From the NCBI GenBank assembly GCA_031553975.1, contig JAVBKP010000027.1:1-9713 (forward strand): DNA of 9,713 bases, in the 5' to 3' direction. Numbering within the stretch: the first letter of the stretch is position 1; every line of letters starts with the position of its first letter. This document shows positions 1 to 6,571 of the stretch, one piece after another. A model generated the notes under the pieces. That model searched no databases. It had not been told where the DNA came from and saw only the letters and a list, made by a program, of their open reading frames with translations. Origin of the DNA: JAVBKP01 sp031553975. GTDB taxonomy: Bacteria; Bacillota; Clostridia; Peptostreptococcales; Anaerovoracaceae. The translations under genes were made by a program, and so were the position numbers.

Positions 1-1266
1 AAAATTTTTAATATATTTGCACCCCAATTCTTCACAATGTTTTGGCCCGGCCGGCCACTCCCCACAAAAATGCAAAACGACTCGATTTTCAGATTTATGA
101 TATGTCATAGACAATCCGCAATCTGGGCATTTTATCACGAAACCACAACTCCGACAAGACACGAAAGAGGAATATCCTCGTTTGTTCAGAAATAAAATGA
201 CACTCTTACCTGCGTCAAGGCATTTTCGCATCTCTGTATACAATGTGACGCTAAACATGCTTTTGTTACCATTTTTCAGCTCTTCCCGCATGTCTACCAC
301 TTCCATCACTGGCAATGGATTCTTGTTGTATCTTTCCTTTAGGGTAAGCGTCTTATACACGCCGGTTTGCGCTTTGTTGTATGTGGACACGGATGGCGTT
401 GCACTTCCTAGTATTAGGATGGCGTTGTTGTCCTTAGCCCGTTTTCCCGCCACTTCTATGGCGTCGTACTTGGGCGATTGTTCGGATTTGTATGTCCCTT
501 CATGTTCTTCGTCTATGATAATGACACCAATGTTTGTCACTGGGGCAAACACAACCGACCTAACACCCACTACGATTTTAACCTGCCCATCGCGAATTTT
601 CATCCACTCGTCATAACGCTCTCCTGCTGAGAGTTTGCTGTGAAGTATGGCCACTTGGTCGGAACCAAATCTGCCTTTGAACCTGCTGATGGTCTGTATG
701 GTAAGAGATATTTCTGGTACGAGGACAATAGCCGTCTTGCCTGCCTCTACAGCCTTTTTTATGGCTTGCAAATAGACTTCTGTTTTTCCGCTACCTGTCA
801 CCCCATGCAACAAGAACGTTTGATGTTTGTTCGCTTCGATATAAGGATTAATCTCTGCTAGTGCCATCTCTTGCTCCTTGGTAAGGGCTTTTATCTCTGG
901 GTTTTCTAATTTCATATCCTTGTGCGGCACCCTATCCCGCTGTTTTTTTATATCTGTGGGCGTACACCCATTTAGGGCTTCTGTGTATGTGCAGAGATAT
1001 TTGTCTTTTAGCCATGTGCATAGAGACATCATTTCTTCTGGTAACCATACATTTTCATCTATTTTGCTGATGGATTTGAGCCTGTATTTTACATCTGGTT
1101 CTTCATCTAACACTGCAAACACAAAGGCCTCTTTTAGCCTATTCCCCATGCCAAAAGGTACGAAAACTTTATCACCAACTTTGATGTTGTCGCTCTCACA
1201 GCCATATGTATATAGTGTATCTATGTTATTGCCCTTTTGGAGAATGGCTACCTTTGCGTATTTCAT
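1..1266 (-). CDS. priA: Primosomal protein N' (replication restart helicase PriA), 3' end outside window
   Basis: PriA is a 3'-to-5' superfamily 2 DNA helicase that recognises stalled forks and reloads the replicative helicase. The first 422 codons are present and the frame is open to the window edge. Residues 1-105 match the 3'-DNA-binding domain. The helicase motifs are clear: Walker A GVTGSGKTE at 155-163, DEEH at 252-255 and GSATPS at 287-292. A cysteine-rich zinc region follows from 371. Walker A lies about 70 residues earlier than in E. coli PriA, so the winged-helix domain between the DNA-binding domain and the helicase seems to be missing. Of the eight usual zinc cysteines, 371, 374, 380, 383, 401 and 411 are present, while 398 and 414 are Leu; Cys416 is extra. 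The ATG follows AAAAGGAAAAGC. The gene lies 86 bases after coaBC, the usual Bacillota order. Family assignment is certain; whether the zinc sites are intact is not. Confidence 0.96.
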   Translation of the reverse strand, partial: MKYAKVAILQKGNNIDTLYTYGCESDNIKVGDKVFVPFGMGNRLKEAFVFAVLDEEPDVKYRLKSISKIDENVWLPEEMMSLCTWLKDKYLCTYTEALNGCTPTDIKKQRDRVPHKDMKLENPEIKALTKEQEMALAEINPYIEANKHQTFLLHGVTGSGKTEVYLQAIKKAVEAGKTAIVLVPEISLTIQTISRFKGRFGSDQVAILHSKLSAGERYDEWMKIRDGQVKIVVGVRSVVFAPVTNIGVIIIDEEHEGTYKSEQSPKYDAIEVAGKRAKDNNAILILGSATPSVSTYNKAQTGVYKTLTLKERYNKNPLPVMEVVDMREELKNGNKSMFSVTLYTEMRKCLDAGKSVILFLNKRGYSSFVSCRSCGFVIKCPDCGLSMTYHKSENRVVLHFCGEWPAGPKHCEELGCKYIKNF

Positions 1267-1352
1267 CGTTTGCTTTTCCTTTTAGACATGAAAGAACGGT
1301 ATCCAACTTGTCTGCCTCTTAGGCAAGCTTATCACGATAACCGTCTTTTGCA

Positions 1353-2579
1353 TTAAAAATATTGTTTTAGCTTATCTAATATCACATGAGCCGCGTCTTT
1401 CTTGCTCATCTTGTCATATTCGGTGATATTTTCCTCCCCATCAATGATGGTAATTATATTGGTATCTTGTTTGAAGCCTGCGCCTTCAAGAGCTACATTG
1501 TTGGCCACAATGAAGTCTAGATTCTTTCTTTTTATCTTGTCTTTGGCATAAACCACCAGGTCATCTGTCTCTGCGGCAAAGCCTACTAGCACTTTATCAC
1601 CCTTCATCTTGCCCAATGTCTCTAGAATATCTAAATTTCTCACGAAAGTAACTGTCAAGTCCCCTTGTTTTTTCTTAATCTTTTTATCAGATATTTCTGC
1701 TGGCCGGTAGTCTGCCGGTGCGGCGGCTTTGATAACAGCATCAACACCATCAAATCTGCTCTTCACAGCCACTAGCATATCCCCTGTAGACTTAATGTCT
1801 ACTCTGTTGATGCCTTGGCTACAGGTAAGGTTCACTGGTCCTGATACCAACGTGACCTCTGCTCCTCTAGCAAACGCTGCCTCTGCTATGGCAAAACCCA
1901 TCTTACCCGAAGAGTGGTTTGTAATATATCTAACGGGATCAATGGCCTCTATGGTAGGACCTGCTGTGACTAAAATCTTCTTGCCGCTCAAATCTTGGTT
2001 TACATCATGAGGCAAAAAAATTCTTTCTGATCGTCCGTCTATAGCATTTACCTTCGCTACAACAATCTGCGCAATTTCATCTATTGGCGCTAGTTTTCCT
2101 ACCCCAATATCTCCACAAGCCAGTTGCCCTGAGGCTGGCTCTATGAATTCATAGCCTAAACTTTTTAGTTTTTTTACATTTTCTTGAAACAATGGATTTA
2201 AATACATGTTTGTATTCATAGCAGGTGCAAAGATAATAGGTGCTTTGGTAGCCATTAGAATGGTCGTAAGCATATCATCTGCTATGCCCGCTGCCACTTT
2301 TCCAATACAATTGGCCGTAGCTGGGGCCACTAGAACTACATCGGCTTTTTTTGCTAGCTCAATATGTTCTACTGCCCAAGTCTCGGCTACTTTGAACATC
2401 TCCGTATGAACTTTGTTTCCCGAAACCGTCTGGAATGTGAGCGGTGTCACAAATTCACAGGCATTTTCTGTCATCACCACGGAGATTTCTATATCTTGTT
2501 TTCTCAGATTACTGATCAGATCTAGGATTTTATAGGCGGCAATCCCACCAGTAACACCAATTAGCACATGTTTTTTCAT
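1353..2579 (-). CDS. coaBC: Bifunctional phosphopantothenoylcysteine decarboxylase / phosphopantothenate-cysteine ligase
   Basis: This enzyme makes 4'-phosphopantetheine for coenzyme A: CoaB joins cysteine to 4'-phosphopantothenate and CoaC, an FMN enzyme, decarboxylates the product. At 408 residues it has the usual full length. The CoaC half (about 1-185) shows GGIAAYK near the N-terminus, the catalytic His72 in VEHIEL, the PAMNTNMY motif and Cys155 in SGQLACGDIGVGKL. The CoaB half (about 195-408) has TAGPTIEAIDPVRYITNHSS with the Arg and Asn used in the acyl-cytidylate reaction, APADYRP, and the lysine-rich DKKIKKK loop. The usual NPDIL after that loop reads NLDIL (Leu316). The start is 12 bases after rpoZ with only a weak AGAG-type ribosome site, so translation may depend on ribosomes arriving from rpoZ. 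It is co-oriented with gmk and rpoZ and probably shares their transcript. Confidence 0.97.
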   Translation of the reverse strand: MKKHVLIGVTGGIAAYKILDLISNLRKQDIEISVVMTENACEFVTPLTFQTVSGNKVHTEMFKVAETWAVEHIELAKKADVVLVAPATANCIGKVAAGIADDMLTTILMATKAPIIFAPAMNTNMYLNPLFQENVKKLKSLGYEFIEPASGQLACGDIGVGKLAPIDEIAQIVVAKVNAIDGRSERIFLPHDVNQDLSGKKILVTAGPTIEAIDPVRYITNHSSGKMGFAIAEAAFARGAEVTLVSGPVNLTCSQGINRVDIKSTGDMLVAVKSRFDGVDAVIKAAAPADYRPAEISDKKIKKKQGDLTVTFVRNLDILETLGKMKGDKVLVGFAAETDDLVVYAKDKIKRKNLDFIVANNVALEGAGFKQDTNIITIIDGEENITEYDKMSKKDAAHVILDKLKQYF

Positions 2580-2591
2580 GGATTTCTCTAA

Positions 2592-2831
2592 CTATTCATT
2601 CATTTCATCGCGTTCAATGGCTACGTTCATGTTGTATGAAACTAAATCTCTCGCTATTTCATTCACTGCGATGGATACTGGCTTTGTTAAACCCATTTTC
2701 ATTAATTCGTCTTCTCTGATTAACGCAGGTTTTCCATCCACCAAATCTCTCGCTCTTTTTGCCGCCATTACGACTAGAGAATATCTGCTATCTGTCTTTT
2801 CTCTCAGTACACTCACTGCTGGTTCTAACAT
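2592..2831 (-). CDS. rpoZ: DNA-directed RNA polymerase subunit omega
   Basis: Omega is the small subunit that folds around the beta' C-terminus and helps assemble and stabilise RNA polymerase. The 79-residue protein has the family signature DSRYSLVVMAAKRARDL at about 14-30, followed by a KPVSIAVNEIA segment at about 50-60. Length is normal for Bacillota. Its ATG shares one base with the gmk stop codon (TAATG), and a consensus AAGGAGG lies inside the end of gmk, so the two genes are translationally coupled. The gmk-rpoZ pair is widely conserved. Confidence 0.96.
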   Translation of the reverse strand: MLEPAVSVLREKTDSRYSLVVMAAKRARDLVDGKPALIREDELMKMGLTKPVSIAVNEIARDLVSYNMNVAIERDEMNE

Positions 2832-3436
2832 TATACTTCCTCCTTATAGGTTTCTATTAACTCCATTATGTGTCTTGATACTCTGCAATGTTCTGCGCGG
2901 ACAACGCTTTCAAGCCTCTGCACGGCACCTTCTACATCGTCATTCACAATAACATAGTCATACTTATCTATGTATGAAACTTCTTTTAACGCTTCGCTCA
3001 TCCTTCTATTCAGTGACTCTTCTGTCTCTGATTTTCGACCAGTGATTCGTTTTCTCAGTTCTTTCATAGATGGTGGTAAAATAAAAATAAATACCCCATT
3101 GGGGAAATTCTTTCTCACCTGCAACGCGCCTTGAATGTCTATTTCAAGAACGACGTCTTTGCCCCTTTGTAGCTGTTCCATTACAAACGCTTTTGGTGTT
3201 CCGTAATAATTACCATACACTTCCGCATGCTCTAACAGCCCATCGTTGGCTATAAGCTCTTCAAATTTTTCTTTTGTACTAAAAAAATAACTCTTTCCTT
3301 CTATTTCACCCTCACGAGCTTGACGTGTGGTCATTGATACAGAAAGTTTAAAATCTCTTCTTTCAAGTAGCGCTTTGCACAGTGTACCTTTGCCTGTGCC
3401 TGATGGTCCCGAAACTATAAATAAACGTCCTTCCAT
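2831..3436 (-). CDS. gmk: Guanylate kinase
   Basis: Guanylate kinase phosphorylates GMP (and dGMP) to GDP with ATP, an essential step of purine nucleotide supply that also affects (p)ppGpp levels. The 201 residues match the usual length. The P-loop GPSGTGKGT is at 10-18, followed by SVSMTTR and GEIEGKSYFF for GMP binding, EHAEVYGNYYGTP, and EIDIQGA for the Mg/ATP site. The usual TTRxPRxGE reads TTRQAREGE, with Ala for Pro, which should be tolerated. The ATG follows AAAAAGGAG. It is the first gene after a separate promoter at 3487-3515, giving a leader of about 44 bases, and overlaps rpoZ by one base. Confidence 0.97.
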   Translation of the reverse strand: MEGRLFIVSGPSGTGKGTLCKALLERRDFKLSVSMTTRQAREGEIEGKSYFFSTKEKFEELIANDGLLEHAEVYGNYYGTPKAFVMEQLQRGKDVVLEIDIQGALQVRKNFPNGVFIFILPPSMKELRKRITGRKSETEESLNRRMSEALKEVSYIDKYDYVIVNDDVEGAVQRLESVVRAEHCRVSRHIMELIETYKEEV

Positions 3437-3486
3437 GCTTTCTACTCCTTTTTAGCGCATACTCTATCATTTGTAATTAAATAATT

Positions 3487-3515
3487 ATTCTATACCAAAA
3501 CACAGATAATATCAA
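3487..3515 (-). promoter_or_regulatory. Sigma-A-like promoter for gmk-rpoZ-coaBC-priA
   Basis: Read on the minus strand, TTGATA (3510-3515) and TAGAAT (3487-3492) are separated by exactly 17 bases. Transcription would start near 3480, about 44 bases before gmk. It lies after the probable yicC terminator, so gmk and the genes after it have their own promoter. Confidence 0.65.
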
Positions 3516-3529
3516 GACTTTTATTCCCC

Positions 3530-3551
3530 AAAAAGTATTGGGCGAAGCCCA
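3530..3551 (-). terminator. Probable intrinsic terminator of yicC
   Basis: On the minus strand, TGGGC-TTC-GCCCA forms a short GC-rich hairpin (3539-3551), followed by ATAC and five T residues (3530-3534). It lies 23 bases after the yicC stop. The stem is only 5 bp and the T-run is offset by four bases, so it may be leaky. Confidence 0.45.
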
Positions 3552-3573
3552 CCTTATTTGAGTGAATGAAAAA

Positions 3574-4458
3574 TTATTCGATATTTTGTACCTGTTCTCT
3601 TATTTTTTCAATCTCACTCTTGATCTCCACCACAATGTTTGTAATCTGAATGTCGTTGGCTTTTGAACCTATGGTGTTGGCCTCTCTGTTCATTTCTTGA
3701 ATGAGAAAATCTAATTTTTTGCCATCTGGTTGATTGCTACTATTAATAATTGTATTCAGTTGAGAAATATGGCTGTCTAGTCTTACCAGCTCTTCTGTCA
3801 CACTGCATTTGTCTGCAAGAATAGCACACTCAATGGCAATGCGCTCTTCTGGTACTTCAATATTTTTGTCCAGCAAGTCATTGATTCGATCTGTCAGCTT
3901 CGCCTTATACGCTATAACGACCTCAGGTGACCTTTCATTGATTTTAGCAGCCATATCCTTTATTAGATTTCCTCTAAAAAGAATATCTTCTGCCAGTTTT
4001 TGCCCTTCGATGGCTCTCATCTCATCTAGGGCCTTAACAGCGGCTAATACTGGAATAGTCAGAGCTTCTAGGATTTGTGCCTCATCTTCTACATCCGCCA
4101 TGCTTTTCATCACGTCCGGTAGAGTAGAAACAAATTGGACATTAATCTCCCCCGCCAAGTCAAATGTTGATTTTAGCTCTCTAAGATTTTCGATATACTG
4201 TTTTGCCAGCATGGTATTTAGCTTGATATTCACATCGTCCTCTGTGATGTTTTCCACCATAACGCTCAGTTCTATTTTTCCGCGTTTTGCCACGGTTTTC
4301 ACCGTGTTTTTTAATTTTTCTTCTGCAAATGTGTATCTTCTCGGCATTCTTACAGATACTTCACTATATCTGTGATTGATTGCCTTTATTTCGGCGATTA
4401 TGTTTCTCTTGCCATCGTTATGTTCACTTCGGCCAAAACCAGTCATGCTCTTAATCAT
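3574..4458 (-). CDS. yicC: YicC/YloC family endoribonuclease
   Basis: YicC/YloC proteins are conserved bacterial endoribonucleases involved in RNA turnover. The protein has the family N-terminus MIKSMTGFGRSE, the YicC-like N-terminal domain (about 1-155), and the DUF1732 C-terminal domain ending in the typical LDFLIQEMNREANTIGSKA stretch and an EIKSEIEKIREQVQNIE helix. The frame extends to an ATG at 4500, but I chose 4458: it gives the canonical MIKSMTGFGR start and a normal 294 residues, it has GGAAGG eight bases upstream, and the predicted promoter at 4506-4534 would start the transcript at about 4499, leaving no leader for the upstream ATG. The gene order yicC-gmk-rpoZ-coaBC-priA with divergent rqcH matches the B. 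subtilis yloC region, except that remA is absent. Confidence 0.93.
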   Translation of the reverse strand: MIKSMTGFGRSEHNDGKRNIIAEIKAINHRYSEVSVRMPRRYTFAEEKLKNTVKTVAKRGKIELSVMVENITEDDVNIKLNTMLAKQYIENLRELKSTFDLAGEINVQFVSTLPDVMKSMADVEDEAQILEALTIPVLAAVKALDEMRAIEGQKLAEDILFRGNLIKDMAAKINERSPEVVIAYKAKLTDRINDLLDKNIEVPEERIAIECAILADKCSVTEELVRLDSHISQLNTIINSSNQPDGKKLDFLIQEMNREANTIGSKANDIQITNIVVEIKSEIEKIREQVQNIE

Positions 4459-4505
4459 AATTAATACCTTCCAAATTAAAAATCCGTATCTTCTTTTCAT
4501 TTTTC

Positions 4506-4534
4506 ATGATAAAATAGTCTTCAAGATACCTCAA
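4506..4534 (-). promoter_or_regulatory. Sigma-A-like promoter for yicC
   Basis: Minus-strand TTGAGG (4529-4534) and TATCAT (4506-4511) are 17 bases apart. The predicted start is near 4499, leaving a leader of about 40 bases to the ATG at 4458. The -10 overlaps the candidate rqcH -10 on the other strand. Confidence 0.55.
4508..4515 (+). promoter_or_regulatory. Candidate extended -10 promoter for rqcH
   Basis: TGaTAAAAT is an extended -10 element about 50 bases before the rqcH ATG. No good -35 lies 17 bases upstream, so this is a weak call. It overlaps the opposing yicC -10, which suggests the two promoters could compete. Confidence 0.3.
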
Positions 4535-4564
4535 TCATTTTAACGTATTTATAGGAGAAAATCA

Positions 4565-6340
4565 ATGCCTTTTGACGGAATTACTACCCGCTGTATTGTG
4601 GGTGAATTAAATACTACCATACTGAATGGTCGAATAGAAAAAATACATCAACCAGCACCTGAAGAATTGGTGTTTACCCTTCATGTGGATCGAACAAAGC
4701 ACAGGCTCCTTGTTTCAGCCGGAAGTTCTCATGCCCGCTTGCATCTAATAGAAGGTTCTGTTGAAAATCCTTCTACAGCGCCATCCTTTTGTATGCTACT
4801 GCGAAAGCACCTGCAAAATGGCCGTATCCGAGAAATCTCCCAAAAGGAAACGGAGCGTATCCTTGAAATCAGCATTGATGCTACAGATGAAATGGGATTT
4901 TCTGTTCAGAAAAAACTTATTATTGAAATCATGGGAAAACATAGCAATATTAGTCTCGTGGATATGAAAACCGGTCGTATCCTAGATAGCATTAAACGCA
5001 TTTCGGGTGACGTGAATAGATACAGACAATTGCTCCCTGGGCTAGGGTATGTCTATCCCCCATCGCAAAACAAAGTACCCTTTATCCAAATCAACGCCGT
5101 AACCGAATTCAAAAATATTCTTTCGGCAAGATTTGATGTGGAACGCAGTGAAAACCCTGTCCAATTGGACAATATAAACATTTCACACATTATGCTAAAC
5201 GCCATACAAGGCCTAAGTCCTATATTGGTTAAGACTTTATGTGGTCAGTCTAACATTGATCCTAGTCTTGATTTCCAGTCTTGCACGGCAGACATGTTCG
5301 AGGGTCTATTTGCAAACCTTGCTTCGCTACTGCAAAATATTGAGAATTCACAGTTCTCACCTGTAGTGTATGTAAATACTGACAATCATGCTCCTGTTGA
5401 CTTTTACCCCTTTGCGCTAATACAACAGGCATCTGCCATTGACATTAAGCGATTTGACTCTCTTTCCAATGCGTTGGAGTTTTATTATGAAAATAAGTCT
5501 GCCTCTAGCCATATCAAGCAAAAGTCAGCTGATCTGTTGAAGGTCGTAACCACTGCATTAGAAAAGGTGAAGCTAAAGAAAAAGAGACTGCTTTCAGATA
5601 TTCAGCAGGCCGAAAATAGCGAAGAGCAAAAGTTAATTGGAGAATTGCTCACTGCTAATATTTTTAGAATCAATCAGGGGGATACCTCCATTGAGGTAGA
5701 TAATTATTACGACAACACAAAACTGACAATACGGCTAGATGCTATGCTATCCCCTGCTGACAACGCACAGAGATATTATAAAAAATACAACAAATCAAAA
5801 ACTGCCATAAAAGAAAAAAATATCCAATTGGCTGAGACCAATGGAGATATTGAATATTTAGAATCTGTTTTAAGTTTCATTGAGAACGCTCAAGATTTTG
5901 GGGATGTGACAGATATTAGGCAGGAGTTGATCGAACTTCGATATATACGAAAAAAGGGGGGCAAGCAAAAGCCTGAAAAGTCTGGTCTAAAACCATATGC
6001 ATACACCACCACAGATGGCTTTAAATTGGCTGTAGGGCGCAACAACAAACAAAATGATACCCTAACCCTAAAGACTGCCTCCAACAAGGATATCTGGTTC
6101 CATACAAAAGATATACCTGGCTCTCATGTCATACTCTTCACGGAAGGAAAAGAACCAACGGAAGCAACACTAAAAGAGGTGGCAGGCATAGCCGCTTATC
6201 ACAGCAAAGCAAGGGCGTCGTCCAATGTACCTGTTGACTATACCCTAGTAAAGCATGTCCACAAACCCTCAGGCGCGAAGCCGGGTATGGTGATCTTTGA
6301 TCACCATAAGACGTTGTACGTGGAGCCAAGGTTGGTATAA
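4565..6340 (+). CDS. rqcH: RqcH / NFACT ribosome quality control factor
   Basis: RqcH binds 50S subunits carrying stalled peptidyl-tRNA and recruits tRNA-Ala to add C-terminal alanine tails that mark the peptide for degradation. Older annotation calls it fibronectin-binding protein (FbpA/YloA). The 591 residues show all parts: an NFACT-N domain (from residue 4, with GRIEKIHQP, FCMLLRKHLQNGRI and IIEIMGKHSNISLVD), a helix-hairpin-helix-like segment near 215-235, a charged helical coiled-coil region (about 310-450), and an NFACT-R domain with DIWFHTKDIPGSHVIL from 509 and HKPSGAKPGMVIF near the C-terminus. Residues 97-98 are Glu-Arg where the family normally has the catalytic Asp-Arg pair. A TAGGAG site lies 9-10 bases before the ATG. 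Divergence from yicC is as in B. subtilis. No terminator follows directly, so transcripts may run into the antisense RNA at 6419. Confidence 0.96.
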   Translation: MPFDGITTRCIVGELNTTILNGRIEKIHQPAPEELVFTLHVDRTKHRLLVSAGSSHARLHLIEGSVENPSTAPSFCMLLRKHLQNGRIREISQKETERILEISIDATDEMGFSVQKKLIIEIMGKHSNISLVDMKTGRILDSIKRISGDVNRYRQLLPGLGYVYPPSQNKVPFIQINAVTEFKNILSARFDVERSENPVQLDNINISHIMLNAIQGLSPILVKTLCGQSNIDPSLDFQSCTADMFEGLFANLASLLQNIENSQFSPVVYVNTDNHAPVDFYPFALIQQASAIDIKRFDSLSNALEFYYENKSASSHIKQKSADLLKVVTTALEKVKLKKKRLLSDIQQAENSEEQKLIGELLTANIFRINQGDTSIEVDNYYDNTKLTIRLDAMLSPADNAQRYYKKYNKSKTAIKEKNIQLAETNGDIEYLESVLSFIENAQDFGDVTDIRQELIELRYIRKKGGKQKPEKSGLKPYAYTTTDGFKLAVGRNNKQNDTLTLKTASNKDIWFHTKDIPGSHVILFTEGKEPTEATLKEVAGIAAYHSKARASSNVPVDYTLVKHVHKPSGAKPGMVIFDHHKTLYVEPRLV

Positions 6341-6368
6341 TCTAGCTGAGTGGTTAAGGGGTTAAATG

Positions 6369-6410
6369 AAAAAAACAATACACTTGACAGCTTTAAGTGC
6401 CAAGTGTATT
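6369..6410 (-). terminator. Intrinsic terminator of the holin-like toxin mRNA
   Basis: On the minus strand a perfect 10-bp stem, AATACACTTG (6401-6410) with CAAGTGTATT (6377-6386), encloses a 14-base loop and is followed by G and seven T residues (6369-6375). It lies about 70 bases after the toxin stop. The antitoxin promoter is embedded in this hairpin. Confidence 0.82.
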
Positions 6411-6412
6411 AT
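6384..6412 (+). promoter_or_regulatory. Consensus sigma-A promoter for the antisense antitoxin RNA
   Basis: TTGACA (6384-6389, perfect -35) and TATTAT (6407-6412) are separated by exactly 17 bases. The predicted start is A at about 6419. It reads towards the toxin gene. Both hexamers overlap arms of the toxin terminator hairpin, the arrangement expected when an antitoxin RNA is transcribed from the tail of a type I toxin gene. Confidence 0.78.
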
Positions 6413-6418
6413 GTAGAT

Positions 6419-6487
6419 AATGGATTACCGCTTTTTGTTCGGCGGTGTTCGTGTGTTGCCGCCTACTTAGCTAGGCGGTTTTATCTT
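6419..6487 (+). ncRNA. Predicted type I antitoxin RNA, antisense to the toxin 3' UTR
   Basis: An RNA of about 70 nt is bounded by a consensus promoter and an intrinsic terminator. It is fully complementary to the toxin mRNA from the last codon through the 3' UTR. Its 5' end carries GGATTACCGCTT (6422-6433), identical to the predicted 5' end of the toxin mRNA. A hairpin ACCGC/GCGGT (6427-6431 with 6442-6446) with a U-rich loop could be the kissing site for initial contact, and the terminator hairpin forms the 3' end. By analogy with RatA and SR4 it should promote RNase III cleavage or decay of the toxin mRNA, but this is inference. The frame holds no convincing coding sequence. Confidence 0.68.
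6459..6487 (+). terminator. Intrinsic terminator of the antitoxin RNA
   Basis: CCGCCTA (6459-6465) pairs perfectly with TAGGCGG (6472-6478) around a six-base loop, followed by TTTTATCTTT. The U-tract overlaps the toxin stop codon at 6481-6483, so the antitoxin barely enters the toxin reading frame. Confidence 0.75.
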
Positions 6488-6564
6488 TCCCAGCGATCCT
6501 TGCAAAGCGCAATTATGCCGATGACCACAAGACAAAATGTAAACATTTCTTCATAGCTGACCAT
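6481..6564 (-). CDS. Putative holin-like toxin (type I toxin peptide)
   Basis: This is a 27-residue peptide. It begins MVSYEEMF, has a single hydrophobic membrane segment at about 8-21, and ends in the charged tail CKDRWER. The M-V/S-x-Y-E start, one short membrane helix and a basic tail match the small 'putative holin-like toxin' peptides of Bacillota (the Hol_Tox, TxpA and BsrG group), which insert in the membrane and stop growth or kill when not silenced. AGGAAGG (6574-6580) lies nine bases before the ATG. A strong promoter at 6675-6703 and a terminator at 6369-6410 define a single-gene mRNA of about 300 nt with a leader of about 100 nt, close in size to bsrG mRNA. The peptide is too small to identify by similarity alone; the call rests on the peptide together with the antisense RNA arrangement. 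Confidence 0.8.
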   Translation of the reverse strand: MVSYEEMFTFCLVVIGIIALCKDRWER

Positions 6565-6571
6565 ATAAAAG

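Noticed and set aside
44..60. GC-rich near-palindrome with GGCCGGCC
   Set aside because: It lies inside priA coding sequence with conserved spacing; no sign of a regulatory or recombination site. It is only noted as a possible place for sequence error.
182..1285. Plus-strand frames at 182-616, 640-861 and 878-1285
   Set aside because: All are antisense shadows of priA, which has unambiguous helicase motifs on the other strand.
1267..1352. Small hairpins between coaBC and priA (TTATCGTGATAA, GCCT-AAG-AGGC)
   Set aside because: No T-run follows, stems are short, and nothing supports a terminator or riboswitch; probably ordinary intercistronic sequence.
6345..6361. GCTGAGTGGTTAAGG-like stretch resembling a tRNA D-arm just after rqcH
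   Set aside because: No acceptor stem, anticodon arm or T-arm follows; the next sequence is the A-rich toxin terminator tail. At most a chance match or a tiny fragment.
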